Shown piece after piece: positions 59,949-64,000 of a stretch of 64,000 nucleotides of DNA. The notes under the pieces are model-generated. The model was not told the DNA's origin, ran no database searches, and was given only the letters and a program-made list of their open reading frames with translations. The stretch is taken from contig CAZFST010000001.1 of assembly GCA_964522015.1 (NCBI GenBank), positions 1 to 64,000 of the forward strand, written 5' to 3'. The DNA is from QQWI01 sp964522015 (GTDB lineage: Bacteria > Bacillota > Clostridia > Peptostreptococcales > Acidaminobacteraceae). The position numbers were made by a program, and so were the translations under genes. Each line of letters opens with the position of its first letter. Position 1 is the stretch's first letter.

Positions 59949-60044
59949 TGAATTGTCCGAATTTTCCTATGATACAAACAGGGAAGTGCACTGCCCGATG
60001 GGGTGCTCGACTCTCAACTTTAATCAAGACAGAGGGGGAAACAA

Positions 60045-61955
60045 ATGAAACAGAAATGGACACTGGCACTGGTAATGTGCTTGGTACTGACGCTGGTGGC
60101 AGGTTGCGCCAGCGGGAATGCCAGTACAGCCACATCAGGAAAAGGCACCAATGGGCAAACAGAAATCCGCGTAGCGGGAGAACCCACCATCAACACCGAA
60201 AAAACACTGCAGATGGAGGGCAGCTGGTCGAGACCGCCAGCCTTCCATGCAAATCCATTCAACGCAGACGGGGCCAGTTCCCTGGATGACATCCTGTACG
60301 AGCGGCTCTTTGTCATCGTTCGCGTGGGTACTGGCAAGATGTATATGCAACTGGCAGAAAGCCTAGAGCAAACCGAAACGCAAACCATTGTCAAGCTCAG
60401 AAAAGATGTGAAGTGGCACGATGGTGAACCCTTTACTGCAAAGGATATTGCCTGCTTCTATAACATCTACTACAATGCTGACGTCTTGAAGTACCTGACC
60501 AGTTTTGAAACGCCTGATGATTATACGATCGTTTACAACTGGTCAAAACCTGTCAGCAAGCAAATGCGCATTCAACTGATTGCAAAGGATGCCAACGGCA
60601 GAATTCCTTATCACATTTATAAGGACTTTGCAGATCAGACATTGACCCTGATCGGAAAGGCAATACCAGCCACAAAACCGGCCCTTGCAAGAGCTTATGG
60701 CCTAGAATTCAGTAAGGAACTACGGGCAGAAATCACTAAAGTCTATACGGCCTTTAAAGAATTCGGTCCAGAAAAGCCCATCGGCACCGGACCTTATAAG
60801 TTTGAAAGTGTTGATGACAACCAATTGGTAGGGATCAAAAACCCAGATTACTATGATCAATCTAAAGTTCATTTTGAAAAAATACGCTTTATTAGAGCAG
60901 GTGCAGATTTAGCGCAGTCCTATGCCATGCTCAGAAATGGTGAGGTGGATTTAGCCTTTGGTACACCACCTAAGGATATTCTAGATTCAGTCTTGGCCGG
61001 CAATCCTGATTTAGTGCATTATAAGATGTTTGACAATGCTAGTTATGGCTTAGTATTCAATATGAAACGGGCACCCTTTGATGATGTCCGCTTTAGACAA
61101 GCCATGACCTATATCATCGATAAGAAAAAAGTACGTGAAGTGGTACAGTACTTTGGACAAGAGTTTCCAGAGTACTCAGGGATTGGCGTACCGCCAACCA
61201 TGGCCAAGCAGTTCTTATCGCCTGAGACAAAGCTTACCGATTTTACAAGGGACGAAGCGAAGGCCGCTGCGCTTTTGAAAGAAATGGGTTGGCAACAAAA
61301 TGCTGATGGCAAGTGGTTAGATAGTACTGGCAAAGCCCCGGAGTTCCTGATCTGCGCGGATTCTGGCTGGGATATGGTCATCAACAGCGCGCAAATCGTA
61401 TCTGAGCAACTGACGCGATTCGGTTTAGACGTAAAAGTACAAGCCATTGACGGGTCAATGTTTTGGACAGAAGCAGACAATGGTACCTACGATATGTACT
61501 GTTATCTCACCGATATGTGCTGGAATATGAATGACCCATGGGATGCACTGAGCAATGCCTATAAGGGTTTAGCCACCATGAACGGGATGCCTGAAGTTAA
61601 AAAAGACGAGCCCTTTATTGTCAAAGGCGCTCAGGGACAAGATGTGGATGTCATTGCAGCACTGAATGCCTATATCGTGACTGAAGACGAAAAGGGCAGA
61701 AATCAAATCCTTAATGACTTGATGTTTGCCTATAATGAGAACTGTTATACCGTGAACTTGTTCCAAACCGCCTATGGGGTCTTTATTAATTCACGAAGCG
61801 TGGACGGCAATTTCCCAATGGCAGATCAAATCACACAGACCAATGGCAATATGCCTTATGCCACAGATGAAGCCGAAAATGATCGCATCGTAGAGCTTAA
61901 TGTTGGCTTCCAGTCAAACCGGTTCTTTGTCGACGACAACTGGTGGCCTCGCTAA
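60045..61955 (+). CDS. ABC transporter family 5 substrate-binding lipoprotein
   Basis: This is a 636-residue extracellular binding protein of the SBP_bac_5 (peptide/oligosaccharide) family. The lipoprotein signal peptide has lipobox LVAGCAS. Family segments include VKLRKDVKWHDGEPFTAKDI near residue 115, PIGTGPYKFESV near 245, MLRNGEVDLAFG near 295 and YGLVFNMKRAPFDDVRFRQA near 335. Family 5 proteins bind peptides, but also plant and host oligosaccharides; the surrounding sugar genes favour a glycan here. GAGGGGGAAACA precedes the ATG. The 3' end lies in a 38-bp tandem repeat. Confidence 0.9.
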   Translation: MKQKWTLALVMCLVLTLVAGCASGNASTATSGKGTNGQTEIRVAGEPTINTEKTLQMEGSWSRPPAFHANPFNADGASSLDDILYERLFVIVRVGTGKMYMQLAESLEQTETQTIVKLRKDVKWHDGEPFTAKDIACFYNIYYNADVLKYLTSFETPDDYTIVYNWSKPVSKQMRIQLIAKDANGRIPYHIYKDFADQTLTLIGKAIPATKPALARAYGLEFSKELRAEITKVYTAFKEFGPEKPIGTGPYKFESVDDNQLVGIKNPDYYDQSKVHFEKIRFIRAGADLAQSYAMLRNGEVDLAFGTPPKDILDSVLAGNPDLVHYKMFDNASYGLVFNMKRAPFDDVRFRQAMTYIIDKKKVREVVQYFGQEFPEYSGIGVPPTMAKQFLSPETKLTDFTRDEAKAAALLKEMGWQQNADGKWLDSTGKAPEFLICADSGWDMVINSAQIVSEQLTRFGLDVKVQAIDGSMFWTEADNGTYDMYCYLTDMCWNMNDPWDALSNAYKGLATMNGMPEVKKDEPFIVKGAQGQDVDVIAALNAYIVTEDEKGRNQILNDLMFAYNENCYTVNLFQTAYGVFINSRSVDGNFPMADQITQTNGNMPYATDEAENDRIVELNVGFQSNRFFVDDNWWPR

Positions 61956-62040
61956 GGCTTGAGGCTGCGGCCACTGATTGGTAGCCTCGCTAAGGCTTGA
62001 GGCTGCGGCCACTGATTGGTGGCCTCGCTGAGGCTAGCCA
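61941..62040 (+). repeat. 38-bp tandem repeat copying the end of the binding-protein gene
   Basis: Units start at 61941, 61979 and 62017 (partial), with a period of exactly 38 bases. The first contains the last codons and stop of the gene (TGGTGGCCTCGCTAA); the second changes one base of the first 15 (TGGTAGCC). Each unit holds a GCCTC/GAGGC hairpin. Confidence 0.95.
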
Positions 62041-62068
62041 TGCACCTTTAGAATGTCATAACTCTCAA

Positions 62069-62094
62069 AGAGGCTACCTCCTAGGGTGGCCTCT
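62069..62094 (+). terminator. Hairpin between binding protein and permease genes
   Basis: AGAGGCTACC (62069-62078) pairs with most of GGGTGGCCTCT (62084-62094); only a weak T-stretch follows. With the hairpins of the 38-bp repeats it could lower transcription into the permeases, as is common after binding-protein genes. Confidence 0.5.
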
Positions 62095-62120
62095 ACCTTT
62101 AATCTAGAAAAGGAGTTAGC

Positions 62121-63122
62121 ATGTCCACAAAAGTACTACTCAAGCGCATTGCCTTTTCTCTCCTTACACTGTTAGCGGCAATGGTGCTCACATTTTTTCT
62201 ACTGCGGCTGACGCCGGGTAATGTCTACGACCGCTGGGCCAAGGATATTGCACAAAAGCAAGGAATCAAGTTTGAAGAGGCCCAAGAAATTGTTAAGGCC
62301 ATGTCCAACTACGATCCCAATGAACCCTTGCCACTTCAGTTTATTCGGTATGCCAAAGGGGTTGTCACCGGAAACTTTGGAAATTCAATGTATAACGAAA
62401 GTGTGACCGTAACCAGTATTTTGGCAAAAGCTTTGCCCTGGACCCTATTTATCATATCCCTGGCGCTGTTTCTGAGTTTTGTAGTGGGCATACAGCTGGG
62501 GGTTATCATGGCCTATAAGCGAAAGAGCATTTTAAATCCGCTTATCTCCATCTATTCTACCGTTTCTCAGTCTGTGCCCAACTTCATCATCGCCATTTTG
62601 TTTATCATTCTCTTTGCCTTCAAATTGCGTTGGTTTCCAATGCGTGGGGCATATGATGCACGGATTGCCGTACCGGGTTTTACAGTGGCATTCATAATGG
62701 ATGTTCTCCATCATGCCTTCTTACCGGTCTTGACCTTTGTTTTCACCACCCTAGGTGGATGGGCTCTTGGCATGAAAGGCATGGCTGTTTCGGTATTAGG
62801 GTCTGACTATATCACCGCCGCCAATATTAGGGGAGTCAGTGAGAAAAACATCATGAAGAATTATGTGAAGCGCAATGCCATTATCCCACAAATCACTAAT
62901 CTGACCATTACATTTGCCATGATGCTAGGTGGCAGTGCACTGATTGAATTCCAATTCAACTATCCAGGGCTGGGGTTTTACTTGACTGAAGCCACCATGC
63001 GCCGGGATTATATGATTATGCAAGGCTTATTATTTGTGACAAGTTTTGCAGTGGTACTCGCTAACTTCTTTGCAGAGCTGATTTATGCCAAGCTCGATCC
63101 CCGCGTGCGTACACAGGAGTAG
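62121..63122 (+). CDS. ABC transporter permease, DppB/OppB type
   Basis: This 333-residue permease has six membrane helices. The N-terminus LLKRIAFSLLTLLAAMVLTF and the motif LRLTPGN are typical of DppB, and the ATPase-contact loop around SDYITAANIRGVSEKNIMKNY is present near residue 235. It ends with NFFAELIYAKLDPRVR, a family hallmark. AAAAGGAGTTAGC precedes the ATG. It pairs with the DppC-like gene four bases downstream. Confidence 0.9.
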   Translation: MSTKVLLKRIAFSLLTLLAAMVLTFFLLRLTPGNVYDRWAKDIAQKQGIKFEEAQEIVKAMSNYDPNEPLPLQFIRYAKGVVTGNFGNSMYNESVTVTSILAKALPWTLFIISLALFLSFVVGIQLGVIMAYKRKSILNPLISIYSTVSQSVPNFIIAILFIILFAFKLRWFPMRGAYDARIAVPGFTVAFIMDVLHHAFLPVLTFVFTTLGGWALGMKGMAVSVLGSDYITAANIRGVSEKNIMKNYVKRNAIIPQITNLTITFAMMLGGSALIEFQFNYPGLGFYLTEATMRRDYMIMQGLLFVTSFAVVLANFFAELIYAKLDPRVRTQE

Positions 63123-63126
63123 AAAA

Positions 63127-64000
63127 ATGCCGACGATACTGAAAATGAAAAATGGCCTCAAGAAGAGTGCTCAATTCTTAGGGGTGATCCTGACGAATAA
63201 GCAATCTGCCATGGGTTTAATAATCCTGTTAACGTTTGCAGTGATGGCAATTGCGGGCATCTTTATTAAAGTGGATATGGAAGTCAATTATGACAGCCGC
63301 TATCAACCACCTTCAATCACCCATATTCTAGGGACGGACTACGGTGGCCGAGATACGTTTTTACAGCTGGTTAAGGGGTCAACCGACGTTCTTTCCATCG
63401 GGATCTTTACGGCTACCTTCGCCTTGATACTGGGCTTTTCCATAGGGGCAGCAGCTGGTTTCATTGGTGGCTGGACTGACAAATTATTGATGCTTCTAGC
63501 AGATATTCTGCTGATGATCCCATCCTTCCCACTGATGATGATCTTTGCGGTGACCTTCAAAATACGTTCTAACCTAGCGTTCTCTGGCATTCTATGCCTA
63601 TTTATGTGGGCAGGACTTGCAAGAGCTGTCCGGGCGCAAATCATGGCCTTTAAGCAAAGCGACTTCATTGTGGTCTGTAAATCCATGGGACTCAGCACGC
63701 CGTACATTATTTTCAAAGAGATTCTACCAAATATCACATCCTACTTGGCGATGAACTTTATCGGTACCATTCAAGGGGCTATCGTGGCCAGTTTAGGCTT
63801 AATGTTACTTGGGCTTTCCCCGTATTCACCGACCAACTGGGGCATGATGCTCAATTTAGCGATTAAAAATACAGGGGGCATCTTCAATCCCCTGGGCTAC
63901 TACTATCTGATTTCACCGATGATCTGCACGATTCTATTTCAATTAGGTTGTATCTTCTTTTCGCACGGGCTGGATGAAGCATTGAATCCCCGTTTGCGAG
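63127..64000 (+). CDS. ABC transporter permease, DppC/OppC type (cut by window end)
   Basis: The frame opens at ATG 63127 and runs past the end of the window, so only 291 codons are seen. It shows an N-terminal helix, the periplasmic segment HILGTDYGGRDTFLQL typical of DppC, and the contact loop RAQIMAFKQSDFIVVCKSMG near residue 165; the last residues in view (DEALNPRLR) are those of the usual C-terminus. The ATPase genes of the transporter are expected beyond the window. Confidence 0.9.
   Translation, partial: MPTILKMKNGLKKSAQFLGVILTNKQSAMGLIILLTFAVMAIAGIFIKVDMEVNYDSRYQPPSITHILGTDYGGRDTFLQLVKGSTDVLSIGIFTATFALILGFSIGAAAGFIGGWTDKLLMLLADILLMIPSFPLMMIFAVTFKIRSNLAFSGILCLFMWAGLARAVRAQIMAFKQSDFIVVCKSMGLSTPYIIFKEILPNITSYLAMNFIGTIQGAIVASLGLMLLGLSPYSPTNWGMMLNLAIKNTGGIFNPLGYYYLISPMICTILFQLGCIFFSHGLDEALNPRLR

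Overview
The window looks like a chromosomal stretch of a Firmicute, most likely a clostridial-type anaerobe. The grounds are strong Shine-Dalgarno sites, TTG and GTG starts, a sigY-type sigma factor operon, YwbE, SLH, cohesin and dockerin domains, a PadR regulator and a TTGACA-N17-TATAAT promoter style. No species can be named from sequence alone. I saw no rRNA, tRNA, CRISPR, prophage or intact transposase.

Layout. (1) 1-3.3 kb: a sigY operon in the permuted order yxlE-yxlF-yxlG-sigY-yxlC-yxlD, headed by a TGAAC-N16-CGTC promoter that SigY itself probably uses. (2) 3.4-12.1 kb: YwbE, an orphan Cache-type sensor histidine kinase, an M29-like aminopeptidase, a TPR-GGDEF diguanylate cyclase, an alpha/beta hydrolase, an AAA ATPase and a Crp/Fnr regulator convergent with a DUF4386 membrane protein. 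A perfect Crp/Fnr-type palindrome lies in front of the DUF4386 gene. (3) 12.3-37.8 kb: a heterodimeric ABC exporter followed by a dense array, almost all on the plus strand, of small-molecule or peptide-modifying enzymes: one nucleotidyltransferase, three aminoglycoside-kinase-fold phosphotransferases, two NUDIX domains, four methyltransferase domains, about nine GNAT genes, three peptidase-like proteins, an SGNH hydrolase, a flavoprotein and a HAD phosphatase. The array contains a duplicated two-gene GNAT module and three broken genes. It resembles a detoxification or antibiotic-inactivation island, but the substrate is unknown. (4) 38.1-45.7 kb: a 2040-residue secreted nuclease with lamin-tail, endonuclease I, PHP phosphoesterase, cohesin and dockerin domains, followed 27 bp later by a protein with a cohesin-like domain and three SLH repeats. 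Together they could form a cellulosome-like surface complex for extracellular nucleic acid. (5) 46.1-48.9 kb: a PadR-controlled membrane protein and a beta-propeller lipoprotein. (6) 49.0-64.0 kb: a divergent glycan locus. The minus strand carries agaS, a Gfo/Idh protein, a BadF-type sugar kinase and a GH35 beta-galactosidase; the plus strand carries a GntR regulator, gatY/gatZ tagatose-bisphosphate aldolase, a membrane-bound AraC-type sensor and a family 5 ABC importer that runs off the window. Related TGGTACGTACCA operators sit at three promoters. The gene set fits uptake, cleavage and phosphorylation of a galactose/galactosamine-type glycan and its conversion through tagatose phosphates to triose phosphates; no deacetylase or tagatose-6-phosphate kinase is visible here.

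A structural pattern runs through the whole window. Short tandem direct repeats, with units of 15-38 bp and two to three copies, each with a different sequence, sit at gene boundaries. Several begin in the last codons of a gene and copy its stop codon into the intergenic space.
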